From assembly GCA_011037195.1 (NCBI GenBank), contig JAAEAF010004292.1, positions 23,138-87,137 of the forward strand: DNA of 64,000 nucleotides, given 5' to 3'. The stretch comes from Triatoma infestans (Eukaryota > Arthropoda > Insecta > Hemiptera > Reduviidae). This document shows, piece by piece, positions 46,501 through 57,965 of this stretch. Every line of letters starts with the position of its first letter. Within the stretch, counting starts at the first letter, position 1. The notes beneath the pieces are model-generated. The model was not told where the DNA came from, did not search any database, and saw nothing but the letters and a program-made list of their open reading frames with translations. A program made the translations under genes and the position numbers.

Positions 46501-49500
46501 ACTGTAAACACTGTTCAGTAAAAATGCACCTCCGGTTTACTATTTTTCTTGAAATTTGAAAGTTTGGCAATTTAATTATTTCTAATTAATTTTGTTTAGA
46601 CGAATAGAATTGTATAATCAGCTTACACTTTAGATGAAAACATAGACCTCCACTCTCCTTCAAAAGTCCTCTTAAATGAATCCCCTTATAAAGCTCACCT
46701 TCTTTGGAGTAGTTCACATTTAATTCAACTAAGTATTTACGCTAATCTATAATAGCCTCCTCTATTAATGTTAAGAAAACCCTATAAAAACTTTTGACAT
46801 TCCTTGCACGTGCATACTTCGATTTAACAAACACTGTATTCGGTTCGCCATCATCTTCATCTAAAGTAATGTATTTCTGAAATCTAAACATCTCATAATC
46901 AAGGAAATTTTCTTAACATGAACTGGTGTTTCCTTTTTTGTGCCACGGGGTTTGGTATAGGTCCCATAACATATCTGACTCCTTAATTCAAAATGCACAC
47001 AAAGAAAAACAATCAGTAGCCTGAAAAAAGTCCGTGAAAGATAGAACCAATATTTCACGGCCGGATTTCGGTATTTTTATTAAATTATGCTTAATTTAAA
47101 TAAATAAAAGCTAAGGTATGCTTACTTTAAAACTATAACTCCTTTTCTTGTAGCAGCCTCTGTATCTATATTGTCGACTCCAGTACCGGCTCTTCCCACA
47201 ACTCTCAGTTTGGTGGCTGCTGCCAAAACATCAGCCCTTACTTTCGTATCTGATCTCACTATCAGAGCATCATAATCCTTCAAACAAAATTTATTATGCA
47301 AATTTATGCTTAACTTGTTCATTTAAGTCACAAAAATATGAAATTAGAAAATGATTTTAACAAAACGATAGATTAATCGTTCAAGTCACCAGAAACTGAA
47401 TTCTCATCTATATGACAAATTATCACCATATCCGGAATTTTTATCAAACGTTTAGTTCCCTTACTCTCATCAGATGATGAAACCGTAATGATTGACATTA
47501 GAGAGGGAAGCCTAACCTCTCAACTCCTCCTAATTCCCTCTACTGGAAAAACATTTCAAATATAAATAATGGGTTTAAATATCGGTGTGGTATGTACATC
47601 AAAGTTTAGGAAAATCTTATTCTGAAACTTCGTATCTCCGTTTATTTTATATTCCCAATTTTCTTGAAACTTAATATTTTGTAAGTTTACATTTTAATGA
47701 CTTTCTTAAGAAGCCACAATTATTAACCTTAGGTGACAGTGGATTTATTTGACTTTTTAGTAGTCCGTCAACACATTTAAATTTTTTTATTGTCCCAAAT
47801 TCAGTATTTTTTGTAATACTATTAGGGTAAACGCTACACCGACAGGGATAATGACTTTATAAAGTCGTAATGACATAGTATTTTGAACAATCGCTCAATT
47901 ATACATTAAAAAAAAGATTGATTCTAGAATAAACTGATTCCAATTAAAATATTATGTATTCCAGGTAAAAAAAGAGATCTTACATAATTATGTACTAAGT
48001 TGATCGGTCCCCGCAACTCGTCAAGGACGAGTGTAATGAAACAACACATGGTTTAAACACAATCTTGTATAACTCAAGGACGTCTGCACATGCAATTCAA
48101 CTTCTTATACTCAAGTATGATTCTTTTTACAATGACAGAAAGTAAAATGTAGATATCATAGCAATCGGAAAAAATAAAAAATTCCGGTATGGGAATTACT
48201 CAAAGTGAAATTCTACAGGTGGGGTACTGTATGTTAATGAAATAACATTTAAAGGGCAAGATAATGTTCGGGTTCCTCGAGAAAAATTTCAAATAAAAGT
48301 AATATATGAGTGGGTTACTAATCAAGTTCAAAGAAAACTATTTATGTCGTTATCTAGAAAATCGCGAAAACCTAAAAACAAATAATCTGGTATGAAATAC
48401 TCACACGACACTCAGTTACTGCTGTTAATACAATTATATATAAAATGACAATTTTTTTTTTTTTAATTTCAAATTTACTCATTTGTCCCAACATTAATAA
48501 CCGAGGAGGTGGGGGACAAATATCTACCCTGTCTGAGCAGTTAGTATTCCAAGTTTAAACGAAATCGTTGTAGTCATTTCCGAGAAAATACAAAAAACTC
48601 AAAAACCGATTCTGTAAAAACACTTGCGGTTAACCCATTTTCTTCAAATTTGAATTTTAGCAATGTTTCTGATGTATATTAATATTATAGAAGAAGTGGC
48701 AGCACACATTTTACAGAATTGGTACTCCAGAGTAAAGCTTACTGTTTCCCTAACCATCAATTTTACTGGGAAAATGTTGCAAATACATGTGATAGTATTT
48801 TTATGCAAGAACATAATATACAAAGTTTAAAGAAAATCGTTGGAGCCGTTGATTGGTACTTCCGGTAAGTGTGATCAATAATTTCCTGTGCTATCCCAGT
48901 GATACCAAATGAAATATTAAATTTGAGCTTCCGTTGATTTGTTTTCTTTTTGTTGTACAGCATACATTCATACGCGCATACACAGACAAATTTCTGAAAG
49001 TCCATTTTCCGTAATCACGTCGACAGAGGACGTGAAAACATACTTTTCATTGAATCTAATTTTGAAAATTTGTTACAGTTGTAATATTTCCTTTTACACT
49101 AAAAAATGAACATAAAAAAAAGTTGGAGGCAATGAATATTACTATTATACATTGCCGTACTATTATTATCGAAATATTTAGAACTTACTCTTTTTACTTT
49201 CTCTTTCACTGCAACGAGATTTGCATTCTTATGAGTTTTTCAAGTTAAATTATTATAGAAAATATCTCAAAAAAGTGTAAAATTTTTTAAGTCAAATAAA
49301 CAAATTAAACTTGTTGTGTTAATAACATTAAATATATATTAGAAGCATTGTTACAATCCAAATTTATTGTAGTGCGACTATTCAGAATGGACCTTTGAGA
49401 TTTTTGGAATTCTGAAAAACAATTATAACGATTTCCTTTAACTTGGAATGCTTTAAAAGATCACTTTTACTATACAGATATAAAAATCACTATAAGAATG

Positions 49501-52500
49501 TACAGATATAAGATCACTATACAGATATAAAATATCACTTTTATTTAAAACATCCCCCCCTCAAACAAAAAAATTGATTTTGGATAGCTGTGCTGAATTG
49601 TGATATTAAATTTAAAATTTTATTTGGGTTGGTCCAATGTGGTGCGCTCTTCATGACTATAGTGTAATCACTTCCCTACCTGGCTCATTAGTAGATTGGT
49701 ATTCCCCTCCCACAACCACCTCTATTTATGTTAGCACAAATGAGTAAAATTGTAAAAAAAAAAAAATGTCATTTTATGTAGAATTGTATTGAGTAAATGA
49801 AAATCGTGTGTTTCACACCAGATTTTTTTAAAAACTAATGCACTAGTCAATAACTGTTGGCGGGACATCATCCTACAGCAGAAATTCTTGTTAAACTGAC
49901 CCTTAAAGTCTACTGTCACTTCTTCTTAAGAAATATAAGAATGGAGAAAGAAAGGCAAACGAGTCACACAGCAGGTTCAGTGACCTGAGGACAATACACT
50001 TATCTGCGACCTTAGCACCGTACAAGGCTGACGTCGGGTAAAAGCTGGTGATTGGACCGGCCAATTATGATTTACAAGGCTACTGATCAATGGTCATTTT
50101 CCTCCATTAATTAGTGCTTTATTTCTAGTTCACATTATACAGATTTTTCCAAACAACATTAAAACATTCTTATAGAAACATTGTAATAAAATTAAATAAT
50201 TATAATATTATACTAAATGTAATTTTTTAATTCAAAAAATAAGATTTTTTTTAATTTATTCAACGTAATAATGAATATTCTAACGATTAATGCTATCTAT
50301 ATCTGAAACTTCCATTTCCAGAAATGTTTATTGTCTTTTTATTTTAATTTTACTTATTTGCTAAATGTAATTAAAATATCTTTCAATATTTTTATAAATA
50401 ACATATGCAATTGCTTTTATTCTTACATCTGAGGGAACAAGTGTTTATAAGTGTGTGTTTAAAAGTTTCTAAATTCAAGTTTTCATGGGAAATATAGGTT
50501 TAGAATTTTCTGAAAATCATGAGGAATCTCAAACTTGATATTCAATTTTAGGTTAGGTTTAAAAATCCCAAATCGATGTTTTAGGTCTATTATTTTTATA
50601 TGAAAACTTTATATAGGAAAATTAACTTTACAAGATTTTGGATGAAGGGTGGCATTAGATTTTCTTCTAAAGTATATTTCAATAAATTTATAATTTAATT
50701 ATCAATTGTATACTAAATGTATTGAATTTGTTGTAAAAATGAAAAAGTTTGAAGAAAATCGATAAAGTGATTGTGCGATTTTAAAGAAAGGTTTTCTTTC
50801 TGTTTTTTACCATTTTTTTAGTAAATTTATTTCTTTAAAGTTGATTTACTAATTATGGCTATCTTGTAGTTGATACATTTTTCCAGAATAATGGATTTTA
50901 CTGGAGCGGGATGGGTTGTCTGGGAGGGAGCTACAATATATGCATGCCTTTTCACTGCAATGTGGCACTCTTCTTAAGTAAAAAAAAAAAAAACCATATG
51001 GCGCAACAACCTATGAAGGGCTAAGACTTCCAGACGGCGATTTGAATAGGGGGGCGTGTGGTAAGCACGCCGCAGTTCCCACGCCGTTTAGTTCCGGCCT
51101 TCGCTATCTAGGGCGCTACTAACTGTAGCTTCTCACTTTTTATCATGAGCTGGGTCAACACCGACTTTACCCTCACGAGAACGAAAACTGAATTCTCGCA
51201 CGAAAGGCGAGTGTGCTAGCCACTAGACCAACGCGTGAGGACCTTCTCATTAAAAGTTAAGCTTAATTAAAGATCTATAAAAATCCCAACCAAACTGTCA
51301 ATTAGATTTGTGAGAAATGTACTCGGATAAGTGATGCGAACATTTCACTCCAGAATGTTTTTTTTTTTCTTCTTCCAATTTGAACAGTAACAGAAAAAAG
51401 TTAATTCAAAATTTCAAAAACAGCAAGGTTACGCCCTACTATCATAAATGTTGGAGACTGGTTACTGTCGCAACTGTATGTGGTGTTGGAAATGTTACTG
51501 CACATGAGTGATAATTGTTTTTTATTATTTTATAATAACAGATGCTAGCAATGCGTCTGCAAAAAGCACTATCATAATGGGAAATCCCATTGATTCCTTC
51601 AGTACCCTCGAATATACCAATTTCCTTGGATATACAGTTTCAATTAAAATTTAATTATATATAAATAGTTATCTCAATTTTAAAGAAACCCAATGCTAGC
51701 TTTATGGAAAAAACGCAATAAAACCTACTTAAAAATGGCGCACTCTCGGGCAAACAAATTTCTTCAAACTGGAATTTAGGTTACAAATTTAATTCCCCTT
51801 ATTTATTAAATCATTTCTTGATTTTTAATTAATACAAATTATAAGAAAGGAGTTGTATGATTTGGTTACAGTGTTAAGTTACTGACAAGAATAGTAAATA
51901 TGAAATGAGATAATGCAAAAATAAAATAGATAACTTCTCAAAGATAACAATTAATAAAGTAAAATTAAATAGTAAATTATAAATTGTCCCAACCGATTAA
52001 AAATAAAATAAAATAAAATTTAATTAAACATTTAAAAAAGTATAATAAAAACAAGCATATTTACTAGAGAAGTTACAAACAAAACTTAATACTTGAGTTT
52101 AAGGCTATTTAATTAATATATACAGTATAAGTTGTTCACTTTTACCTTTTCTTACTTCTAAGAGAAAGCATTGCATTGAGGTAGCGCTTTTTGATTACAC
52201 TGAAGATCCTCCCATTTGTATTATTTTCAAGACCATTAAGTATTTAGTAAAAATTCACAGTGTCAGATTTCTGAAACTGAGTTTTCACTGGAAATGTATG
52301 TCTGAACAAAATATCTCAAATCTGAAAAAACTGCAAGAAGTTCAACCTTGGTGTCGATTTCGGTACTATCACCGCATCTAATACGAAGATTTCGGACAAA
52401 AACCATCGACCGGAAGTGCGATTTTACTGAAAGATTTTTTTTTCATTTTTCACGATTATCTTTAAACTTCATTCACTATCTACCTAATTACTATATCTTA

Positions 52501-54828
52501 AATTCCTAATTCCTATATCTGCAAATACCTATCATCTTAATTTGCAACATTTTCCAGGGAAAACTGATTTTTGGCGTTAAATTTGAAATGTTATGGGAAG
52601 TTCGTTGAATATTGATTTATATTGATAACTGTATTAACCGAAACTTGTGAGTGTCCACACCAGATTTTTTTGTCAAGTTTGGCATCCAATAAATTTTCTA
52701 TTATCATTCTCAAAAGATGTTTCTTAAAAAAAAAATTAAAAATAAGTTATGTATTTATGAGGAAATAACTAAGTTTTGGACAGACCAAAAATAAAAGGGA
52801 CAATGCGTTAAACTGCTGACTACGAAGTAAACAGAAACTATCAATAGAAAATCTGTAGTGATAATAACCACATGACATTCTAGAATACTTTGTACAAGAT
52901 AAGTTTTTGACCTATGCTATTAATCTTATTTTGGCATGTCATACTGTAGTAATTTTCTACAGATAGCTTATTCTCAGATATCTTATTCTAGGAATGCAAG
53001 ATATCATGAATTAATAATAATTTTGCCTTATTAAACTACTTATTTAAGAACATTGTATTTTAGATATATTCCACCTGTTTCTGCCATGTAAAAGTACTTG
53101 GGGAGAAGTTATTAGATGGATTTAGAAAACTTAGTTTGTCTACGCTCTAAAACCTTCGAACAGTGAGATCCCCAAATTTCAGCTAGATATAAAATAACAT
53201 TTTCTGAGAGAGATTTATAGTAACATGTAGTACTCCAAACATCTGCCCTGCTGGTACTTATAATCTTAATCTATCATCTATAAACTAAAGAAATGGCTGC
53301 AACATTCGCTCTAATATTAAATGGGCGGTAGAACCATACAATATAATGAAATGATATTTAAGGGAAGTCTAAAGTCATCCCTTTCCAGAACCCCATTAAA
53401 TTCAATTTTTCTAGAAAAATTGTACAAATAAAAATGATAGTCAGCTAGGTGTTAGTGTGTATACACAATTTTTAAAAAAAATATCTTCCAGTCATTTTCG
53501 AGAAAGAGAAAAAAAGTAAAACATCATCACTAAGCGATACTTTAGGTTAAGAAGTTTTTCCAGATAGATTGCCCTGCATATACCCAAACGGAATTCAACT
53601 CAGAACTTTCTCGAATTTTCGAGTCATGAGGTGCATTTATAATTACAACACATACAGAGGGAGATAGAGAAGACCATTTTCTCAAATTACTTTTTCTCTT
53701 TCTAGGGATTTCACAAAATGTATTTTCGGTGAAAATTCGATTAGATCGCAAGAGTTATTCTTACAACAAGAAGAACAAAAAGCAAAAAGGTAAATTTGTA
53801 TAAAAACACCCTGAATTGCATAAAATCTTCCATCTTCCAAGTTATGTATTTTTTTTTTTTATTAATTAAAATTTATAAACGGTTACTTTTGGTAAGCACG
53901 GCTTATAGATTAAATGGGTAGCGCTCAGGATTCGCTCCCTGACAGAGGGGCTTAAACTATGTTGACCAAGCTCTATGACTAAAAGCAAGGGAGCTAGACT
54001 TAAGCTACCAAAGCCCAGAATTTTTGACCACACACACATACGCCCATCAATAAAAATAGGCGTAACTGAGCTGATTGGGCTTTAGTTTCTCTTTTTTTTT
54101 TTTAATATGAAAACAAAAATATTTGTCTCCATTTCTAAAATCATATGGTTCTGATTATAATATATTTTATATAATTTTAAACCATATTACAAACAGGGCT
54201 AAGAGGAAGTAGTAATTATGTAATTTTTATCCCAAAAAAGCAATAAACATTCACTGCACATTTGGATACCTACAAACTAATCAACAAGTTTAATATAAAT
54301 CATGACAATAAAAAATGGAAACTTCGCTCTGTTTAAAAAAAATTACTCGTTGCAAATATTGAGATTCATAACTTAACTTAGTTTTTTTGTTTTTGTTTTG
54401 TTGAAGGGGCACAACAGTTAAGGTCCTTTTTCCCCTAATTTGTTTAAATTATTATTAATTACCTACATAATTTTATTTCAGTTCTTTTTTTTTGCTATCA
54501 GTAAAAAAAAAAGTATTTAGTTTTCACTTTTTTATCTCACCAAAAAAACGATCTTATATTTTAAAAAATAACAGTTCGAACCAATTCAAAATAATTTTAA
54601 AAGGAGTTCAACGATATTTTCAAAATTGTTTTTGTTTTCAACTTTCAAAGTAATTAAATTTCAAACTATTACTATTAAAAAAATATATCTCACCGGAATT
54701 TCCTGAATAAGTTCTTCCTTCGTCATTTTATACCTGCAGGTAACGTCCAGTCCATGTTTTCTAAGCAGTTCCACGCAAGCATTGTCCACTGCATCGCTTA
54801 CCAAAACTTTCTTCAATGGTATGGCCAT
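35425..54828 (-). CDS. PHGDH: D-3-phosphoglycerate dehydrogenase, complete
   Basis: Ten exons, listed 5' to 3' on the minus strand: 54828-54694, 47277-47126, 43171-43106, 42822-42536, 40976-40870, 39786-39652, 39568-39349, 39174-38962, 37423-37292, 35555-35425 (TAA at 35427-35425). They join in frame to 525 aa (human 533). The enzyme is cytosolic and oxidises 3-phosphoglycerate to 3-phosphohydroxypyruvate with NAD+, the first step of serine synthesis. Visible features: N-terminal [24 protein letters not shown], the Rossmann glycine motif GLGRIG (151-156), VARGGIVDE with catalytic Arg235, LDVFSEEPP with Glu264 and TPHLGAS with His285. A C-terminal regulatory region follows, ending NVKAF. ATG 54828 is the first in-frame ATG and begins the family N-terminus. 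Intron 1 (7.4 kb) and intron 2 (4.0 kb) are filled with one dispersed repeat family. Splice junctions all fit GT-AG. Confidence 0.97.
36594..36835 (-). other. Unidentified coding-like ORF inside PHGDH intron 9
   Basis: A 76-aa minus-strand frame from ATG 36824 begins [20 protein letters not shown] and continues [17 protein letters not shown]. It is GC-rich compared with the intron, uses mixed third positions like a real exon, and is preceded by an acceptor-like AATTTTAG at about 36845-36852. The last 20 or so codons look non-coding. I do not recognise the family. It may be an exon fragment of a retrocopied or nested gene, a mobile-element fragment, or chance. Confidence 0.35.
38020..38790 (+). 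repeat. Main dispersed repeat, copy with two internal units
   Basis: Head TCTGGTGTGAAATAAACATA (38020) and CTTACTGCAGTTAAT, then AGTGATAGGT at 38401 and AGTGATAGGTATT at 38694 (293 bp apart). The segment AATCGCACTTCCGG lies at about 38504, and the tail AGTGAAAACTGAATTTCGAA at 38739. It sits in PHGDH intron 8. Confidence 0.75.
38871..38913 (+). ncRNA. Hammerhead-like motif, family 2
   Basis: CTGACGA (38877-38883), an extra T, GGAT-GAGA-ATCC (stem II, perfect 4 bp), GAAA, CCGGTC, then AGGAAC. Core and cleavage triplet GTC are intact. Stem I pairing (TTACT with AGGAA) has one mismatch. It lies about 45 bp from the PHGDH exon 8 donor, on the strand opposite to the PHGDH transcript. Confidence 0.45.
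40980..41433. other. Left part of PHGDH intron 4, nothing recognised
   Basis: AT-rich. One short open frame on the minus strand runs across into the foldback arm and has no recognisable content. Confidence 0.35.
41434..41731. mobile_element. Foldback element, near-perfect palindrome with two hammerhead-like motifs
   Basis: Arms of about 140 bp (41434-41578 and 41598-41731) are inverted copies with only about 20 bp between them. Both carry CAGAGCAAATTCAGTTTATA and the GAAACCGGTCGAT motif: 41476-41513 on minus and 41650-41687 on plus. The minus copy keeps CTGAAGA; the plus copy has CTAAAGA. Sequence just outside (GATGCTTTCCAGCTCTGCGG, 41727-41746) recurs at 58053 and inverted at 10659, so the mobile unit is larger than the arms. 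Same family as 11630-12190. It lies in PHGDH intron 4. Confidence 0.8.
41732..42535. other. Right part of PHGDH intron 4, mobile-element relics
   Basis: Mixed composition. The segment CAAGATCCATGAAGAAGTGG at 41979-41998 matches 6579-6598 with one mismatch. Minus-strand 41760-41946 translates to a continuous coding-like stretch ([16 protein letters not shown]) that may be a relic of the autonomous element associated with the foldback family; no family was recognised. Confidence 0.4.
42915..43083 (+). mobile_element. tRNA-derived SINE, family B copy 2
   Basis: The head GGGTTATCTCAATGATCG pairs end to end with GTGTAACCC (42923-42982) and has a good B box GGTTCGAGTCC (42962-42972). At about 60 nt it lacks full tRNA length, so it is not a tRNA gene. 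The tail has GCACTAAGAAGGCTCCGGGG and an A-run to 43083. It lies in PHGDH intron 3. Confidence 0.7.
43502..43580. repeat. AT/AG microsatellite
   Basis: Runs of TA dinucleotides with a GAGAGAGAG block (about 43544-43553) and a second TA run at 43562-43579. It lies in PHGDH intron 2. Confidence 0.85.
44110..44935 (+). repeat. Main dispersed repeat, copy with clear 291-bp tandem units
   Basis: The ACTTCCGG-type motif occurs at 44243, 44534 and 44825 (291 bp apart each time). AAATGTTTCAAATAAAA occurs at 44411 and 44701 (290 bp apart). The head GAAACATTCATACAACTTTC and CTCTTACTCCAG is at 44123-44154. It lies in PHGDH intron 2. Confidence 0.85.
46370..46700 (+). repeat. Main dispersed repeat, single-unit copy
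   Basis: Head TCTGGTGTGAAACACTCACA at 46374, then CTCTTACTGCACTTTAC. The CACCTCCGGTTTAC motif is at about 46527. It ends near 46700 without a second unit. PHGDH intron 2. Confidence 0.7.
48180..49085 (+). repeat. Main dispersed repeat, multi-unit copy
   Basis: Contains AATTTCAAATAAAAGTAAT (48287), head TCTGGTATGAAATACTCACA (48386), AACACTTGCGGTTAAC (48618), GGGAAAATGTTGCAAATACA (48769), GGTACTTCCGG (48855) and the tail AATTTTGAAAATTTGTTACA (49059). Either two copies or rearranged units. PHGDH intron 1. Confidence 0.7.
49086..50980. other. Part of PHGDH intron 1, AT-rich with repeat scraps
   Basis: An inverted repeat head (TGTGTTTCACACCAGATTTT) lies at 49808-49827. A GC-richer island at 49960-50080 (GACCTGAGGACAATACAC) may be another SINE fragment but lacks a clear B box. 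The rest is A/T low complexity. Confidence 0.4.
50985..51242 (-). mobile_element. tRNA-Glu-like SINE, family C
   Basis: Minus-strand head at 51240-51171 is 70 nt and folds like a tRNA. It has acceptor CCTCACG/CGTGAGG, a D-arm-like TGGTCTAGTGGCTAGCA, and anticodon stem CTCGC/GCGAG with a 7-nt loop holding TTC (Glu). The T arm is poor (GTTTTCGTTCTC). A non-tRNA body continues to GGTTGTTGCGCCATATGG and a T-run at 50981-50993. Body and 3' run mark it as a SINE rather than a tRNA gene. PHGDH intron 1. Confidence 0.75.
52260..52680 (-). repeat. Main dispersed repeat, inverted copy
   Basis: On the minus strand: TCTGGTGTGGACACTCACAA (head, about 52663), TTGCAAATTAAGATGATAGG (about 52530), and CAGTAAAATCGCACTTCCGG (about 52420). 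The tail with GAAAACTCAGTTTCAG is near 52285. It lies in PHGDH intron 1. Confidence 0.7.
53270..53765 (+). repeat. Main dispersed repeat, partial copy
   Basis: TGGGCGGTAGAACCATACAA (53322), TTGTACAAATAAAAATGATA (53419) and the tail GGTGAAAATTCGATTAGATC (53729) follow the order of the other copies. PHGDH intron 1. Confidence 0.65.
53885..54090 (+). repeat. Possible degraded SINE
   Basis: A GC-richer block inside A/T DNA: GGGTAGCGCTCAGGATTCGC and AGAGGGGCTTAAACT, a CA run, then AAAAATAGGCGTAACTGAGC. The AAAAATAGGC end recalls family A. No clear A or B box, so the call is weak. Confidence 0.3.
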
Positions 54829-54883
54829 TATTGCCGATATTTGAAATACTGGCAAAATGATCAAACATTGCAGAGCGAGCAAG

Positions 54884-54915
54884 TATATAAGATACCCCCA
54901 CTTAATATGACGTCA
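54884..54915 (-). promoter_or_regulatory. PHGDH core promoter: TATA box and palindromic CRE
   Basis: On the minus strand TTATATA lies at 54890-54884, about 56 nt upstream of the ATG at 54828. A perfect TGACGTCA palindrome lies at 54908-54915, about 18 bp upstream of the TATA. A start site 25-30 nt after the TATA would fall near 54860, leaving a 5' UTR of about 30 nt and excluding the out-of-frame ATG at 54868. TGACGTCA is the consensus site for CREB/ATF-type bZIP factors; function here is inferred. Confidence 0.6.
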
Positions 54916-56059
54916 GTATAAAAAAACAACGACAGCACTTAATGGGACAGCACGCATACTTGGACCGACAATTATACATATTGCCTACTTGATCTTCTGT
55001 CAAAAATAAAAACAAAAGGAAGAATTATAATGATGAATGTTAAATTAATATTTTGAATTGCAATGTTAAATGCTTGTAATCATGATGGGTACAGGCAGAA
55101 TAATAAACTCAGCTGTAGGGATAGAGAAAAAAGAAAAAAAACATTTATTAATTCTGACTTGAAATATAAACTGAAGGCATTAATAAAACTGTTCAATAAT
55201 AATAATAATAATAATTAATAAAAATGATTTAGAAATAATCTAAGGGCAGATTGTTTTGTTAGTTTATAAACATTTTATGCATTTAATCTTGTTATTATTC
55301 CTTTCTATGCATTAACGAACTATTATTATATCTATTCAATATTGAAAATTAAGGTTTGTTCCACAACTTTCAAATTCAAAATAATCACAAAACATCGCAG
55401 GCCGCATGTGCTGTTAAAATTGTAATCATAAAGCAGTTGGCACTTAATCAAAAACTGGTTGAAAGAACCTTTAATAGTAATTAGAAATACGCTTGTCATG
55501 TTACTATGGCCACTGTTATTAAATTAATTGGAGTGGAAGGTTTCACCAGACACTCGAAAGCTACATATATTAGGAGTTTTTTTAGTATAATATTAAATAT
55601 TATGTATCTTTGCTTAAAAAAGCAATAATAAAACAGAGCATGGATAAAATGAAACCAACAAGTTTAAGGGTAAGTTTATTCAAATAAAACATAACAATTA
55701 GGAAAACAACTGACCTTATTTTTTTCCTGTATCATACGTACACAATCTCTCACCCTCTCATTATTGGAAATGTTACATTTTTAAAAAAATTCCATTACTG
55801 ATTAACCAGTTAGGAACCCATTTCACTTGATACTAGTTATATTCTGTTATCTTCAAATTGCATAACATCTAATAAATAAATTTCCGCTTTGAAAAAAGAA
55901 TTTATCTTAAAAATAGATAAACTGTGCTTATGACCACAATCATTGTTTTTTGGCCCCTGAAGACCTAAATGTCTAATAATATTATACACGTCAATCGCAG
56001 TTGGTAATAAAATCTCAATACTTGTCATTTCATTTTAGTCAAGAAGACAACTCTGGCTC

Positions 56060-56620
56060 AAATCTCAATAAAACTTGAAATCTAACGTTAAGATTGCCGC
56101 AGAACCTCCTTAAAATCAATTTTTCCGGAAAAATGTTTCAAACAAAAGTGATGTTTACATAAGAACTGTTTAAAGAAGTTAAAAAAAAAATCGTACTTCC
56201 GGTATTTTTTAAAAATCTGTGCAATGTTTTTAATGTATTGATTTAGAGAAAAGCTTAATGTTGCAGCACCCTGAAAACTTTCAGAAAATCAATTTTCCTG
56301 AAAAAATGATTCACATAAAAGTGATAGCTATTTAAATGTATTACTGGATACTAAGTTTAAAGAAACTCGTTGGAACTATTTTAAAAAAGTGCGAGAATAA
56401 TGAGCAAAACAGTACATTTAGTAATTATTTTTCTGGTTGATGTACTTTGATAGAAAACTTTGTTATGATGATGGTTTGTGCATATACATAAATCCACAAA
56501 CCATTGAATGAAACCATTTTGTCGAACTTAGGCTCTCAAAACAATTAACTTAAGTCGAAAATTTAATTTAATTAACTTAATTTCGAAAATTTGATATGAT
56601 CCAAATACTTCCCTTGCAAA
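56060..56620 (+). repeat. Main dispersed repeat, copy with shortened unit spacing
   Basis: AAATGTTTCAAACAAAAGTGAT at 56131 and AAATGATTCACATAAAAGTG at 56304 are only 173 bp apart, so part of one unit is deleted. CGTACTTCCGG is at about 56193; the tail AATTTCGAAAATTTGATATG is at 56579. Confidence 0.7.
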
Positions 56621-57689
56621 AATGAGAGAAAGTAAAAGAAAAATGGTGCAAAAAATTGAATAGCCTATACTTTAAGCATTTCTCACAATTTTGTTGCAAT
56701 ATACTCTAAGTTTATTTGCTCCTATTCGTATGTTGGGATTATGAAAGGACTCTAACACTGAACTGTATTGGCATTTCTAAGCATAACGTCGCAGCTTTTC
56801 CAATATCTAGGTAAAGTATCTTATCGTTGAATTTTGACCGGATCTCCTTTTTTTAAACAGAATATTAAGTTTGAGCTTAGTGCGATTTTCGTTTTTACAG
56901 TACACTTTTCACATCATATATAAATGGTTTCAACTGAAACCATTTCCTAAAAACTTGTTTTTCTATTTTAAAAACTTCAAAAAATGTTCATTTGTATTCA
57001 AAATCTATTTCATAAATCTAATATGAATCTAACATAATCTAAATGAATCTAATATAAATGCTATAGATATTTAATTTAATTTAAGATGAATTAAATAATG
57101 GAATAAATTCTCCGAGTGATGTATTTATATAATAATATGATTAAGAAAAATTCAAATATCTTATCTGGTAATAGATACCATAGTCACTTTTCTATGAAGT
57201 ACAGTACTTACAGAACTAAATTGCCATGTAGTAAATAAGGAAAAAGTTGCAATTTCAAAATAAATTATAGGATGGTCCGTGCCTTTCCATTATTTTCACA
57301 TTTCTTGATGATTTTCCTTTCGAAAAAACAGCCCAAGTCCTATTAGAATGTTTGAATTACAGCATGCCTCACTATTCCAATTAGCTGGTTTAAAACAGTC
57401 GCATAGTTCATTACACCACTGACCAACCATCACTTTCTAATAAATGTCTACTGACCCCCCACTGACTGGTCTAGTCCGAAGTCTATTTAAAATAACGGTC
57501 ATTTTATTTTTACTTTTAGTTTTATAATTTTCTATTCATGCAAATCAAAACAAGCTCTTCAATGAAATTTTTATTCCATTTGACAAATCATTTCTCACTT
57601 TCCCCTATTAGTGTAAGAGGAAATATGATCTGGTCAACATTTTTCCAAAATGAGTTTTCATGAAAAAATAAAATATTTTGAGATCCAGT

Positions 57690-57965
57690 GACCATGAAAA
57701 ACTCTGGTGTGAAACATTTAGACTATTTTTTCTTCCTTAAGACAAATTTTCTTCAAACTTTTCCTGGAAAAATGTTTCAAGTAAAAGTGATAGATTTATA
57801 TCTATGTATTCAAATTCAATAAAAATCGTTGAAGCTCATTCCGTTTGAGAAAATTCCCAAAAAATATCCAAATCATATTCTGTCAAGTGGCATATCCGGT
57901 CAACCGAGATTCTTCAAATTTGGAACTCTAGTGACTTTTAATATATCAATATAATATCGGTGGCA
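57690..57965 (+). repeat. Main dispersed repeat, single-unit copy
   Basis: Head TCTGGTGTGAAACATTTAGA (57702), AAATGTTTCAAGTAAAAGTGATAG (57771-57794) and CATATCCGGTCAACCGA (57892) follow the family order. Confidence 0.7.

Noticed and set aside
51171..51240. Possible tRNA-Glu(TTC) gene
   Set aside because: The T arm and B box are degraded and the 3' side continues into a SINE body with a T-run.
54828..54868. Out-of-frame upstream ATG at 54868 as a regulatory uORF of PHGDH
   Set aside because: A start site 25-30 nt after the TATA box would fall near 54860, downstream of that ATG.
54829..54882. In-frame upstream extension of PHGDH by 18 codons
   Set aside because: It begins at TTG, not ATG, and lies at the TATA box, so it is probably not transcribed.
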